Shown: in pieces, positions 1 to 11,019 of the stretch
How the letters are laid out: each line of letters begins with the position of its first letter
Numbering within the stretch: the first letter of the stretch is position 1
Source of the DNA: Bacillota bacterium
Lineage (GTDB): Bacteria > Bacillota > Clostridia > Oscillospirales > Oscillospiraceae
DNA length: 64,000 nucleotides
Direction of reading: 5' to 3'
NCBI GenBank assembly: GCA_023402075.1
Contig: JAEXCS010000027.1
Span: 46,151 to 110,150, forward strand
Made by a program: the position numbers and the translations under genes
The notes under the pieces: generated by a model
Databases searched by the model: none
What the model was told of the DNA's origin: nothing
The model's input: the letters and a program-made list of their open reading frames with translations, nothing else

Positions 1-852
1 CAGCAATACGGCACGGTGGCGAAGGGGATTCCGGGTCTGGAGGGGCTTAGCGGCATCCCCATCTGCGGCAGCGCGGGAGATCAGCCCGCAGCGCTGTTCG
101 GTCAGGGCTGCTTTCAGCCGGGGGAGGTGAAAAACACCTACGGTACCGGCTGCTTCACCCTGATGAATGTAGGCGACTCACCGGTGATTTCAAACGCGGG
201 GCTGGTATGCAGCGTGGCATGGGGTCTTGACGGCAGAGTCTGCTACGCGTTGGAGGGCAGCGTGTTCAACGCGGGCAGCACCATTCAGTGGCTGCGGGAC
301 GAGCTGGGCCTGATCGAAAGCGCCCCGGAGTGCGACCGGCTGGCGGAAAGCGTGCCGGACAGCGGCGGGGTGCTGGTAGTCCCGGCGTTCACCGGCCTTG
401 GCGCGCCTTATTGGGACATGTACGCCCGGGGAACTATTCTGGGCGTCACCCGGGGCACAGGGAAAGCCCACCTCTGCCGCGCGGTGCTGGACTCCATTGC
501 GTTTCAGGTCTGCGATTTAATCACCGCCATGGCCGCCGACGCGGACCGCCCCATCGCCTCTTTGCGGGTGGACGGCGGCGCGTCCGTCAGCGATCTTCTG
601 CTTCAGCTTCAGGCGGATGCGCTCCGCTTGCCGGTGGACCGGCCCGTGCAGGTGGAAACCACCGCCTTTGGTGCGGCGGCGCTGGCAGGGTTGGCTGCGG
701 GCGTGTGGACCGGGCCGGAGCAGCTCTCCGTCCTGCGGCGCAGCCAGCACGTGTTTCTTCCCGTACGGGACGAAGCAATGTGCCGGGAGGAACTGAGACG
801 GTGGGGCCGGGCCGTGGAGCGGGCAAGAAGCTGGATTGAACCGGAGTCCTGA
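1..852 (+). CDS. glpK: Glycerol kinase, C-terminal part (5' end outside window)
   Basis: The reading frame is open from base 1, so only the last 283 or so residues of a protein usually near 500 residues are present. It would phosphorylate glycerol to glycerol 3-phosphate with ATP in the cytoplasm. The visible part is the FGGY-kinase C-terminal domain: the GSAGDQPAALFGQ segment, KNTYGTGCF, GLGAPYWD, and the glycine-rich ATP-binding segment RVDGGASVSDLLLQ, followed by TTAFGAAALAGLAAG. No terminator is obvious after the stop; the next gene has its own promoter. Identity is confident from these family motifs; regulation cannot be judged because the upstream region is missing. Confidence 0.9.
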   Translation, partial: QQYGTVAKGIPGLEGLSGIPICGSAGDQPAALFGQGCFQPGEVKNTYGTGCFTLMNVGDSPVISNAGLVCSVAWGLDGRVCYALEGSVFNAGSTIQWLRDELGLIESAPECDRLAESVPDSGGVLVVPAFTGLGAPYWDMYARGTILGVTRGTGKAHLCRAVLDSIAFQVCDLITAMAADADRPIASLRVDGGASVSDLLLQLQADALRLPVDRPVQVETTAFGAAALAGLAAGVWTGPEQLSVLRRSQHVFLPVRDEAMCREELRRWGRAVERARSWIEPES

Positions 853-929
853 CAGGCGCGCTGCGGAATACCGATACTTCACACGTCTGCGTCCACATGA
901 AAACGAACTGTGAATTTTGGAAAAATCGG

Positions 930-958
930 TTGCGTTTTATCCGGCCACCATGTATACT
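930..958 (+). promoter_or_regulatory. Sigma-A promoter for zinc-ribbon gene
   Basis: TTGCGT at 930-935 and TATACT at 953-958 are separated by 17 bp, a good vegetative promoter spacing, about 80 bp before the zinc-ribbon gene start. Confidence 0.55.
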
Positions 959-1037
959 AAATTTAAGAATCCAAGTCTAAGGACTGCACTCCAACGGATA
1001 CAGCGCGAAAGCGCGGGAAATGAAAGGGGTTTTCAAC

Positions 1038-1418
1038 ATGGCATTTGACTTTTTGAACGATCTTGGAAAAAAGGCGCAGGCCGTCGCAGCCGTTGCCGCC
1101 GACAAGGCAAAGGATGCCGCCGAGCTGGCAAGAATTAATATGTCCATCGCCAGCGAACAGCGGGAGATTGACAAGAATTTCCGCGCCATCGGCGAGTGGT
1201 ACGTCAGCGAATTCAGCGGCGAAATTCCTCCTGCAGTGAAGGATTTGGTGGATGCAGTGTCCGCCGCCAAGGCAAAGATTGCCGAGCTGGAGGCCAGCAA
1301 GCCCTCGAAGGAAGAGACTTTTGAGGCTGCACAGAACGCCAACAAGGCCTGTCCCATCTGCGGGACCTCCTCCGACAGCAAGTTCTGCCCCCAGTGCGGC
1401 GCACCCATGGGCGAGTAA
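1038..1418 (+). CDS. Small zinc-ribbon protein with helical N-terminus
   Basis: A 126-residue cytoplasmic protein of unknown role. The first 95 or so residues are helical, charged and alanine-rich (coiled-coil-like), and the end carries two CxxC pairs (CPICG and CPQCG) that should bind one zinc ion. The start at 1038 is chosen because AAAGGGG at 1023-1029 sits at proper spacing; a start 18 bases further upstream would overlap this ribosome site. It is monocistronic: its own promoter precedes it and a strong terminator follows. Similar small zinc-ribbon proteins are common in Clostridia, but I know no assigned function. Confidence 0.75.
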   Translation: MAFDFLNDLGKKAQAVAAVAADKAKDAAELARINMSIASEQREIDKNFRAIGEWYVSEFSGEIPPAVKDLVDAVSAAKAKIAELEASKPSKEETFEAAQNANKACPICGTSSDSKFCPQCGAPMGE

Positions 1419-1445
1419 TCTCAGCATTAAAAATTTATGCAATAC

Positions 1446-1480
1446 AAAGGCCCGGACATTTGTCCGGGCCTTTGTTGTTT
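1446..1480 (+). terminator. Intrinsic terminator after zinc-ribbon gene
   Basis: A 13-bp stem (1446-1458 with 1461-1473, two-base loop) built on GGCCCGGACA, followed by a T-rich tract. Confidence 0.8.
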
Positions 1481-1507
1481 ATGTTGCGGTTCTTCCCAAA
1501 ACGTGCT

Positions 1508-2092
1508 TTACAGCGCCGTCATTTCGGAAGTCACAGCGTCCTCGCAGGCACGCATTGCCGCAAGCGTCTTTTCCAGCAGCTCGTCCAGCTCCCAGCCAAG
1601 GCGCTCTGCGCCGGTCTGAATCACGTCCCGAGAGCAGCCGGCAGCAAACTTCTTATCCTTATATTTCTTTTTCAGGCTGCTCAGTTCCATGTCCTGACAG
1701 CTTTTGCTGGGCCGCATCCGGGCCGCCGCGCCGATGAGGCCTGTCAATTCGTCGGCAGCGAAGAGCACCTTCTCCATCTCTTCCGCAGGTTCCACATCGC
1801 AGCAAATTCCATAGCCGTGGCTGCATACCGCGTGAATCAGCGCGTCGCCGCAGCCAATTTCCTTCAGCAGCTCCGGCGCTTTCAGGCAGTGCTCCTCCGG
1901 CCACTTTTCAAAGTCCACATCGTGCAAAAGGCCCACCGTGGCCCAAAAATCCGCGTCCTCGCCATGCCCCAGTTCAACGGCGTACCACCGCATCACACCC
2001 TCCACCGTCAGCGCGTGCTGAATGTGGAAAGGCTCGTCGTTATATTTGCGCAGCAGGGCCAGCGCCTGTTCTCTCTGGGGATAGTCTTTCAT
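1508..2092 (-). CDS. HD-domain phosphohydrolase family protein
   Basis: A 194-residue soluble protein with an HD metal-dependent hydrolase core: a histidine near residue 23 (EPFHIQHALT), the paired HD in GLLHDVDFEKW, and later conserved residues around CSHGYG and ADELTGLI. This small HD family is predicted to hydrolyse phosphate esters or nucleotides, but no substrate can be read from the sequence. The start is supported by GGAGG just upstream (complement of 2099-2103). It converges on the zinc-ribbon gene and probably shares that gene's terminator hairpin in the opposite direction. No operon partner is visible. Confidence 0.75.
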   Translation of the reverse strand: MKDYPQREQALALLRKYNDEPFHIQHALTVEGVMRWYAVELGHGEDADFWATVGLLHDVDFEKWPEEHCLKAPELLKEIGCGDALIHAVCSHGYGICCDVEPAEEMEKVLFAADELTGLIGAAARMRPSKSCQDMELSSLKKKYKDKKFAAGCSRDVIQTGAERLGWELDELLEKTLAAMRACEDAVTSEMTAL

Positions 2093-2198
2093 GGATGTTT
2101 CCTCCGTTTCTAATGTGCAGCACGCTTCATATCTAAAGCTGCGCGCCTGTGTGATTACGCCGCATTATACGCGCCTTTTCCCGGGTTTGCAAGTCCGT

Positions 2199-2885
2199 TC
2201 AGCCGGGTTCGCGGGGGTCCGGGTCGCCCTCCAGCGTCACGAAATAGTCGTAATAGGGCAGCAGGAATTCATAGCCCGTTTTCAGCCGATCCACCAGCTC
2301 CCTGGAAAAGAGAATCTCGTTCAGCTTGTCCCGACGGCCCAGAGAAAAGCTTTTTTTCAGATACCATGGGGCCAAAAGCTCGCTTGGCGCACCCTCTTTG
2401 GGGCGTTTATACTCCTCTCCCTCCAAAAAAAACTCCTGCTGCCGGTTCAGTTTCCGGGTCAGGGTCTCCATGGGTTTGGGGTCCCGCTCCATGCGGGCGC
2501 GGAGCTTCATCATGGTGGAGGGGTTGGCCGCGTAATACCCAAGGCCATAGCTCCACTCGTCCGGTCCCAATTCAAACCAGAAGCAGGGCTGCACCGTCCA
2601 CACGCTTTCGGCCGGAGCCTCCACACTGATCCACAGGTGATCCTTGAAGGGGCCGTGCCCGTGGAGCCGCCGGGCGTCCCGATAGATGCGGGAAACGCGG
2701 CCCCGCAGGGGAAGGTCCGGCCTTTGCTCTGAAAACCAGCCGTACAGCTCGTCCCCCAGCTCCTTCATCGGGCGGTAGAAGCTGGATAAATAGATTTCCT
2801 TATGCGCCTCGAACCACGGCTTTTCATTGTTGAAGCGAATACCCCACATAAAATCCACCGTTTCGTCCGTAAAGCCATTGAACAT
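2199..2885 (-). CDS. DUF2461 family protein
   Basis: A 228-residue protein matching the DUF2461 (TIGR02453-type) family: it opens with FNGFTDETVDFMWGIRFNN and has the characteristic region with SRIYRDARR, HLWISVEAP and the aromatic-rich segment WTVQPCFWFELGP. Function is unknown in the family. The start at 2885 is chosen over an upstream in-frame codon because GGGAGG lies 6 bases before it and because family members begin with this F-x-G-F motif. The gene stands alone between the HD gene and a divergent epimerase-like gene. Confidence 0.8.
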   Translation of the reverse strand: MFNGFTDETVDFMWGIRFNNEKPWFEAHKEIYLSSFYRPMKELGDELYGWFSEQRPDLPLRGRVSRIYRDARRLHGHGPFKDHLWISVEAPAESVWTVQPCFWFELGPDEWSYGLGYYAANPSTMMKLRARMERDPKPMETLTRKLNRQQEFFLEGEEYKRPKEGAPSELLAPWYLKKSFSLGRRDKLNEILFSRELVDRLKTGYEFLLPYYDYFVTLEGDPDPREPG

Positions 2886-2998
2886 GTTTGCCTCCCGTTC
2901 CGTTGTTTCTACAAATCTACGCAGCTTTTTATTAAAGATATCATACCACCGATTTTCCCAAAAAGGAATTGAAAAATTCATTTTTGGCGCGAAAAGGT

Positions 2999-3026
2999 TT
3001 GCTTTGCCCCTTGTCCGTGCTATACT
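2999..3026 (+). promoter_or_regulatory. Probable promoter for epimerase-like gene
   Basis: TTGCTT at 2999-3004 and TATACT at 3021-3026 with a 16-bp spacer, about 70 bp before the start codon of the DapF-like gene. Confidence 0.45.
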
Positions 3027-3097
3027 GTATAAATACTTCTGTAACACAGCGGAAGCCTGCGGCTGTCCGCACTTCTGAAAACCGGAGGGATTTGTTT

Positions 3098-3889
3098 ATG
3101 AAGCTCGATTATACAATTTGGGACCCCACGAAAAATATCACCCTGCTGGTTTCCACCCCCGTCCCCCGCGCCATGCAGCCCGAGGTGGCGGCAAAGCTGA
3201 TGGCCCAGCGTCCTCAGGTGGAGCAGGTGGGCTTTATCGAGCCTGCCACCCTTCCCGGCGCGGTGCTGCGCCTGCAAATGATGGGGGGCGAATTCTGCGG
3301 CAATGCCTCTATGTCCGCCGCGGCCTATGCCGCGGACAGGGACGGGCTGACCGACCCTGAGGTACCGTTGGAAGTCTCCGGCCACGAGGGGATTCTCACC
3401 TGCCGTCTAGATCGGCAGGCGGACGGACTGTGGGGCACTGTCAATATGCCCCTGCCTGTGGACATTGCCACGGCGGAGCTTCCCGGCGGGATTTCCGTTC
3501 CCGCCGTGGTGTTTGACGGCATTGTCCACTGCGTCGTCCCCGCCGGGTCACTTTCCCGGGAGACAGCGGAATCCGCTATCCGCCCCCTGTGCGCCACGCT
3601 GGATACAGACGCCTGCGGCATCATACTTTACGACAAAGACGCAGGCTCTATCACGCCGCTGGTCTATGTCCGCTCTACCGACACGGCGGTGTGGGAATCC
3701 GGCTGCGGCAGCGGCAGCGCCGCGGTGGGGTCATATCTCACCGCTCAGGCAGGAAAGGCCGTCACCGTGGACCTCAGCCAGCCGGGCGGAACCATCACCG
3801 TTTCCGCCGGGTGGGAAGACGGGCGCGTCACCGCCCTCCGCATTACAGGCCGGGTGGCGCTGGTGGAGCGGGACAGCTGCGAGCTGTAA
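3098..3889 (+). CDS. DapF-like cofactor-independent amino acid racemase/epimerase
   Basis: A 263-residue two-domain protein of the diaminopimelate epimerase fold. Both catalytic-cysteine motifs are present: GGEFCGNAS (Cys67) and ESGCGSGSAA (Cys203), which act as the base/acid pair in this PLP-free family. It differs from true DapF in its N-terminus (IWDPTKNITLLVSTPVP) and is shorter than the usual 270-280 residues, so another substrate is likely; the histidine racemase CntK of opine metallophore synthesis is a family precedent. No metallophore synthase or transporter lies next to it, so the substrate is open. The start follows GGAGGG at good spacing and a plausible promoter. Confidence 0.75.
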   Translation: MKLDYTIWDPTKNITLLVSTPVPRAMQPEVAAKLMAQRPQVEQVGFIEPATLPGAVLRLQMMGGEFCGNASMSAAAYAADRDGLTDPEVPLEVSGHEGILTCRLDRQADGLWGTVNMPLPVDIATAELPGGISVPAVVFDGIVHCVVPAGSLSRETAESAIRPLCATLDTDACGIILYDKDAGSITPLVYVRSTDTAVWESGCGSGSAAVGSYLTAQAGKAVTVDLSQPGGTITVSAGWEDGRVTALRITGRVALVERDSCEL

Positions 3890-4095
3890 GGAGATATTCT
3901 ACCGCTTTTTTTGCAGCGCCGTACATAAGAAACTGCCCAAATGTAAATTTTATTCGTTGGGCCTGATTTTCTTTGCATTTTTCAAAAAGGTGTGGTATGC
4001 TTATCGTTGCTTTTGGCGACCACCTATTTATATAAGGAATATCATTCCGACTTTTTCTCCCAAAAAGCCGGGTCAGAAAGGATCTTTAATCACCT

Positions 4096-6843
<2,748 letters not shown>

Positions 6844-6863
6844 CAAATTACAGCACGATTCAG

Positions 6864-6908
6864 GCCGTCCCCTGTTCTCCTGCCGGGAGGGCGGGGGACG
6901 GCTTTTAG
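6864..6908 (+). terminator. Intrinsic terminator after secA
   Basis: GCCGTCCCC at 6864-6872 pairs with GGGGACGGC at 6894-6902, with internal pairing of the loop, followed by TTTT. Confidence 0.75.
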
Positions 6909-6923
6909 TTGAAAGGAGCGTTT

Positions 6924-7217
6924 ATGAAAGACACCGAAAGAAACACTGCGTTGCAATTAGTGACGGATATCCGGCATATTTTGGTGGCAATCTCCCTGAT
7001 ACTTGGGGGCATTGGCTCCATTCTGTTCTCCATAGCCATTGTCCATGACTTTTTTCTTGGGCTGGGCGGTGTTTTACTGCTCTGCGGCCTTGGAAAAGTA
7101 CTGAGTATTTGTCTAAACCGCAAGTTGGACGACGAATCGCCCCGAAACTCCGCTCAGCCGAAAAACACGGTTCCCAGCGCGTTTTCAAACGAACCGAACA
7201 CCAAAAAGGAGGACTGA
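6924..7217 (+). CDS. Small two-helix membrane protein
   Basis: A 97-residue protein not recognised as a named family. Two hydrophobic segments (about residues 15-38, ILVAISLILGGIGSILFSIA, and 43-60, FFLGLGGVLLLCGLGKVL) suggest two membrane-spanning helices with a polar 30-residue tail rich in N, P and S. The start at 6924 follows GAAAGGAG; a start 15 bases upstream would overlap that site. Its stop codon overlaps the ribosome site of pgeF, so the two are probably co-transcribed. Confidence 0.6.
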   Translation: MKDTERNTALQLVTDIRHILVAISLILGGIGSILFSIAIVHDFFLGLGGVLLLCGLGKVLSICLNRKLDDESPRNSAQPKNTVPSAFSNEPNTKKED

Positions 7218-7218
7218 C

Positions 7219-8028
7219 ATGCCCCTGACAACTCATGAGGAAAACGGCCTTGTCTATTTCACCTCCCCCCTGCTGGACGGCTGCGGCGGCATCGCCCACG
7301 GCTTTTCCACCCGGAAGGGCGGCGTGAGCAAGCCCCCCTGCGACACGCTGAACCTCGGCCCCAGCCGGGAAAGTGACCGTCCGGCGGTGGAGGAAAACTA
7401 CCGCCGCTTCTGCGGCGCTGTGGGCGCGGATATGCACCGGGTAGTTCTGGCCCGACAGGTGCACGAAACCACCGTCCTTCCGGTTACGGAGGAGCGGACG
7501 GGTATGGGACTGTGGCGGGAGCGGGATTTCACCGCCGACGCGCTGGTCACTAATATGAAGGGGATTCCCCTTCTCGTTTTTTCCGCCGACTGCGGCATTA
7601 TCCTGCTCCACGACCCGGAGGCAGGCTGCGTGGGCGCGGTCCACGCCGGATGGCGGGGCTGTGCGCTGGGCATCCTTGAAAAGACGGTTCAGGAGCTGAC
7701 CCGGTTATACGGCGCAAAACCGGAGCGGCTGGTGGCGGCCATCGGGCCGTGCATCGGCCAGTGCTGCTTTGAAACCGACGGCGACGTGCCGCAGGCCATG
7801 ACCGAAGCCTTAGGCGAGGACGCCGCACCCTATCTTGAAAAGCGGGGCCTTAAATGGCACGTGGATTTGGCAGGACTAAACCGCCAATGGCTGCTGAAAG
7901 CAGGCCTTTCCCCGGAACATATTGATGTGAGCGGTCTTTGCACCCACTGCCGCCCGGACCTGTTCTGGTCCTATCGCAGGGTAGGCGGGCAGCGGGGCGC
8001 CCAGGCTGCGCTGATTTCACTGATATAA
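7219..8028 (+). CDS. pgeF: YfiH/PgeF family (laccase-domain) protein
   Basis: A 269-residue member of the multicopper-polyphenol-oxidase-like family, whose bacterial members are linked to peptidoglycan precursor editing and, as LACC1 homologues, to purine nucleoside phosphorolysis. Diagnostic motifs are HGFSTRKGGVS, ARQVHETTV, TADALVTN, ADCGIILLHDPE, GAVHAGWRGCALGILEKTV, IGPCIGQCCFE and the C-terminal GLCTHCRPDLFWSYRR. The conserved His/Cys metal ligands are all present. It lies one base after the small membrane protein gene and shares its transcript; an ABC solute-binding lipoprotein gene follows after 25 bp. Confidence 0.9.
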   Translation: MPLTTHEENGLVYFTSPLLDGCGGIAHGFSTRKGGVSKPPCDTLNLGPSRESDRPAVEENYRRFCGAVGADMHRVVLARQVHETTVLPVTEERTGMGLWRERDFTADALVTNMKGIPLLVFSADCGIILLHDPEAGCVGAVHAGWRGCALGILEKTVQELTRLYGAKPERLVAAIGPCIGQCCFETDGDVPQAMTEALGEDAAPYLEKRGLKWHVDLAGLNRQWLLKAGLSPEHIDVSGLCTHCRPDLFWSYRRVGGQRGAQAALISLI

Positions 8029-8053
8029 GCCACAGACAGAAACGGAGGGAGCT

Positions 8054-9595
8054 ATGAAGCGCTTCAACAAAATTTTAATCTCTCTGCTCTCCGCAGCGCT
8101 GCTGCTGGGCGGCTGCGCTCCCTCGCCCGCTGTGGTTGAGGAGGAGCTTCCCCCGAGTCAGGCCAGCGAGAGCACCGCCCCGTCCGGCTCGGAAGCGGCT
8201 CCTACCGTTTTGCCGAAGGAACTGGCCCTGCCGTGGTATCCGGAGCTGAGTCTGGACCCCATTACCTGTGCGGACGGGGTGCAGCAGACGGCGGCGGCCC
8301 TTTTGTGTGAGGGGCTTTTCGAATTGGACGAGACGTTTACGCCCCAGCCCCTTCTTTGCTCCTCTTATACGCAGGACCCCTCCGGAACTGCGTTCACCTT
8401 CCTCCTCCGCCCCGGCGTGCTGTTTTCCGACGGCACGCCCCTCACGGCAAGCGACGTAGCCGACACGCTGCGGCGGGCGCAGTTTTCCGGGCGGTATGGC
8501 GCACGGCTGCGGGACGTTTCTTCCATCACGGCGGGGGACGGGTCTGTCAGCGTCCAGCTATCCTCCCCCAACACCGCGTTTCCCGCCCTTCTGGATATCC
8601 CCATTGTCAAATCCGGCACGGCAGACACCGTACCCGTGGGGACAGGGCCTTATGGCTTTGTCTCCGGTGAGCCGGACGCATCCCTTGTCGCCAACCCCCA
8701 CTGGCAGGGTGGCAAACAGCCTGTGGAGCGCATCGTCCTGCGGGCGGCAGACGACGCGGACGTGATGCTGTTTCAGTTCACGTCTCACGAGACGCAGCTT
8801 CTGACCTCGGATCTCACCGGCTCCAATCCCATCAGCGTCACCGGCAGCATCCAGTTTTACGAAGCGGCCTCCACCGTCCTTCAATACGTGGGAATCAACG
8901 TCCATTCTTCCCTTTTGTCCGATGCAGGGGTGCGAAAGGCGCTGAATCTGGGACTTGACCGGGAACGAACCGTCAGCGCGTTTCTCTCGGGCCATGCAAA
9001 AGCCGCTCAGTTTCCTGTTTCTCCCGTCTCTGCGGACTATCCCGCTGCGCTTGAAAAAACTTATTCCTACGCCGCGTTTCAGCGGGCCATGACCTCGGCG
9101 GGCCTTGCCAGCGGCGAGCACTTATCCCTTGACATGATCGTCAACGAGGAGAGCAGCTTCAAAGTTGCCGCCGCGCGGCACGTCGCCGCGCAACTCTCCG
9201 CCTTTGATTTGAAGATCAGCGTCCGTGTTCTGCCTTGGGAGGAATATTCCGCCGCGCTGGCGGCAGGAAATTTCGACCTTTACTACGGCGAGGTAAAGCT
9301 GACGGCGGACTGGGACCTGCGGCCGCTGCTCTCTACCGGGGGCGCTTTGAACTATGGCGGGTTTTCAGACCCAACGCTGGATACGCTTCTGACTTCCTTC
9401 CGCAGCGGGGACGACCCCTCCGCCGCGATGGAGCGGATCTGTCTCCGGCTTCAGGAGCAGGCCCCCATTCTGCCAGTCTCCTTTAAAACACTCTCCGTTT
9501 TACTTCAAAGCGGCGTGGTGGAAAATTTGACGCCCACCGTGGCCAATCCGTTTTACAGGCTGGCGGACTGCACGGTAAACCTGCGGAAAGAGTGA
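8054..9595 (+). CDS. ABC transporter solute-binding lipoprotein, family 5
   Basis: A 513-residue extracytoplasmic binding protein of the oligopeptide/dipeptide/nickel class (SBP_bac_5). The N-terminus is a lipoprotein signal (MKRFNKILISLLSAALLLGGC) with the acylated cysteine at residue 21, then a Ser/Ala/Pro-rich linker. Further on are the typical class segments FTFLLRPGVLFSDGTPLTASDV and DAGVRKALNLGLDRERTVSAFLSGHAKAA. No permease or ATPase genes adjoin it, so its transporter partner must lie elsewhere, and the ligand cannot be assigned. It sits 25 bp after pgeF, with GGAGGG before the start. Confidence 0.85.
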   Translation: MKRFNKILISLLSAALLLGGCAPSPAVVEEELPPSQASESTAPSGSEAAPTVLPKELALPWYPELSLDPITCADGVQQTAAALLCEGLFELDETFTPQPLLCSSYTQDPSGTAFTFLLRPGVLFSDGTPLTASDVADTLRRAQFSGRYGARLRDVSSITAGDGSVSVQLSSPNTAFPALLDIPIVKSGTADTVPVGTGPYGFVSGEPDASLVANPHWQGGKQPVERIVLRAADDADVMLFQFTSHETQLLTSDLTGSNPISVTGSIQFYEAASTVLQYVGINVHSSLLSDAGVRKALNLGLDRERTVSAFLSGHAKAAQFPVSPVSADYPAALEKTYSYAAFQRAMTSAGLASGEHLSLDMIVNEESSFKVAAARHVAAQLSAFDLKISVRVLPWEEYSAALAAGNFDLYYGEVKLTADWDLRPLLSTGGALNYGGFSDPTLDTLLTSFRSGDDPSAAMERICLRLQEQAPILPVSFKTLSVLLQSGVVENLTPTVANPFYRLADCTVNLRKE

Positions 9596-9703
9596 GGGGC
9601 CTTGACCAAAATTGTAAAAGGCGCTTTTGTTCCCTTGGCTTTCTTTGATAACAAAGGATAACAGAACGATCCGATTTCCAAATAAATTTATCTTAAATTG
9701 CGT

Positions 9704-9750
9704 AAATTCCGGGGGACAATGGCCACTTGCCATTGTCCCCCGGAATTTTT
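9704..9750. terminator. Long hairpin terminator, probably bidirectional
   Basis: A 20-bp nearly perfect stem (9704-9723 with 9729-9748) with a 5-base loop and T/A tracts on both sides, between the convergent lipoprotein gene and lexA. Confidence 0.85.
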
Positions 9751-9813
9751 AAAACGCACGGTGTAACTATTTTTTTTTAAAAGCAGCGCCCATCCCAAAG
9801 GCGGGATTCAGCG

Positions 9814-10434
9814 TCAATACCGCCGCACCACGGCGGTGACCTTGCCCAAAATCTGAGCCCGTGCTCCGTCGATGGGGGTGTATTCCGGGTTTTCCGGCAA
9901 AAGCCATATCCGCCCGTTTCTCCGGGAAAACCGCTTTACCGTGGCCTCGTCGTCAATCATGGCCACCACAATTTCCCCGTTAACAGCCGTCTCTCTGCGG
10001 CGCACAACCACCAAGTCCCCATCCAAAATTCCCGCATCGATCATGGACTCTCCCCGGACATGGAGGGCAAAATACTCATCCTCAGGCCCCTCGGGGTCAA
10101 ACGTCAAATACTCCTCCACGCATTCTTGCGCGAGAATGGGACTTCCCGCCGCCACATTTCCCACAATCGGCACCTGCTTGGGCGGCGGCGTCTCCGGGTT
10201 TCGGGACGACCCATGCTGAAGCGGCCCTGTCAGGGCAATGGCTCGGCCTTTGCCCGCGCCCTTTTCAATGTAGCCAACCTCCTCCAGATGCTTCAGGTGA
10301 AAATGGACCGTGGAGGGGGACCGCAGGCCCACTGCCTCCCCAATCTCCCGGACGGAAGGCGGATAGCCCTGTTCCCGTATAGAGGACTCAAGATAGTCGT
10401 AAATCTTCTGCTGCATTTTGGAAAGTCTCTCCAT
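9814..10434 (-). CDS. lexA: LexA repressor
   Basis: A 206-residue SOS repressor. The N-terminal winged helix (about residues 1-65, with QGYPPSVREIGEAVGL and SPSTVHFHLKHLEEVGYI) binds DNA. The C-terminal S24 autoprotease domain contains the Ala-Gly cleavage site in NVAAGSPI, the catalytic serine in RGESMIDAGI and the catalytic lysine in EATVKRF. RecA filaments on damaged DNA would trigger self-cleavage. The start at 10434 is chosen because GGAGGT precedes it; the open frame upstream has no family similarity. A candidate LexA box lies about 120 bp upstream, consistent with autoregulation. Confidence 0.95.
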   Translation of the reverse strand: MERLSKMQQKIYDYLESSIREQGYPPSVREIGEAVGLRSPSTVHFHLKHLEEVGYIEKGAGKGRAIALTGPLQHGSSRNPETPPPKQVPIVGNVAAGSPILAQECVEEYLTFDPEGPEDEYFALHVRGESMIDAGILDGDLVVVRRRETAVNGEIVVAMIDDEATVKRFSRRNGRIWLLPENPEYTPIDGARAQILGKVTAVVRRY

Positions 10435-10555
10435 GCAAGCACCTCCGTTTTCATTGTGCTGTGGGGGCGGCACAGCCCGCCCCGTGCCTGACAGCCTGCC
10501 TTCACGGCCGACTTCTTTGTTTTTTAAGCAGTATAACACATCTGTTAGCAGAATG

Positions 10556-10569
10556 CAAACAGATGTTCC
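10556..10569. promoter_or_regulatory. Candidate LexA box
   Basis: The minus-strand sequence GGAACATCTGTTTG matches the Firmicute SOS box CGAACRNRYGTTYG at 12 of 14 positions. It lies upstream of lexA and also just upstream of the secG promoter. Confidence 0.5.
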
Positions 10570-10628
10570 ACGAAATTTTGACTTTTTGTCTTTTCCCACA
10601 GAAAGAGCCGTCTTTTTCAAAAAATCCC

Positions 10629-10657
10629 TTGCCAATGCGCAGAAGCTGTGGTAAAAT
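10629..10657 (+). promoter_or_regulatory. Sigma-A promoter for secG
   Basis: TTGCCA at 10629-10634 and TAAAAT at 10652-10657, spacer 17 bp. Confidence 0.55.
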
Positions 10658-10722
10658 TCAAGTCTGTGAATATATCTTCCGCAGCCCATTTGCGGAAATG
10701 ATTTTTTTGGAGGAATCTTGAA

Positions 10723-10950
10723 ATGCAGCTTATTGTAACGATTTTGCAGCTTTTGTGCGGCCTGTGCGTAATTCTGGTGGTTCTGTTGCAGTCTGGGAAG
10801 AGCGCGGGACTGTCCGGCTCTATCGGCGGCGTGGCCGACTCCTTCCTGTCGAAGAACAAGGCAAAAACCGCCGACGCAAAGCTGGCTCGGGCGACCAAGT
10901 GGGTTGGCGGCGTATTTATGGTCCTGACCCTTGCTTTGAACGTTATCTGA
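10723..10950 (+). CDS. secG: Preprotein translocase subunit SecG
   Basis: A 75-residue membrane protein of the SecYEG channel. It has two hydrophobic helices (about residues 2-22 and 57-75) joined by the conserved glycine/serine loop LLQSGKSAGLSGSIGG, then a short basic stretch. The length and the LQ-x-GK-x-x-GL loop are typical. It has its own promoter and terminator. The start follows GGAGG at normal spacing. Confidence 0.93.
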   Translation: MQLIVTILQLLCGLCVILVVLLQSGKSAGLSGSIGGVADSFLSKNKAKTADAKLARATKWVGGVFMVLTLALNVI

Positions 10951-10960
10951 TTTCTCTTGA

Positions 10961-10998
10961 AAAAATGTCTGCCGTGAGCTTCACGGCAGACATTTTTT
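10961..10998 (+). terminator. Intrinsic terminator after secG
   Basis: Stem of ATGTCTGCCGTGA with TCACGGCAGACAT, followed by TTTTT. Confidence 0.85.
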
Positions 10999-11019
10999 AT
11001 AAGGCTTTTGGGGAATATG

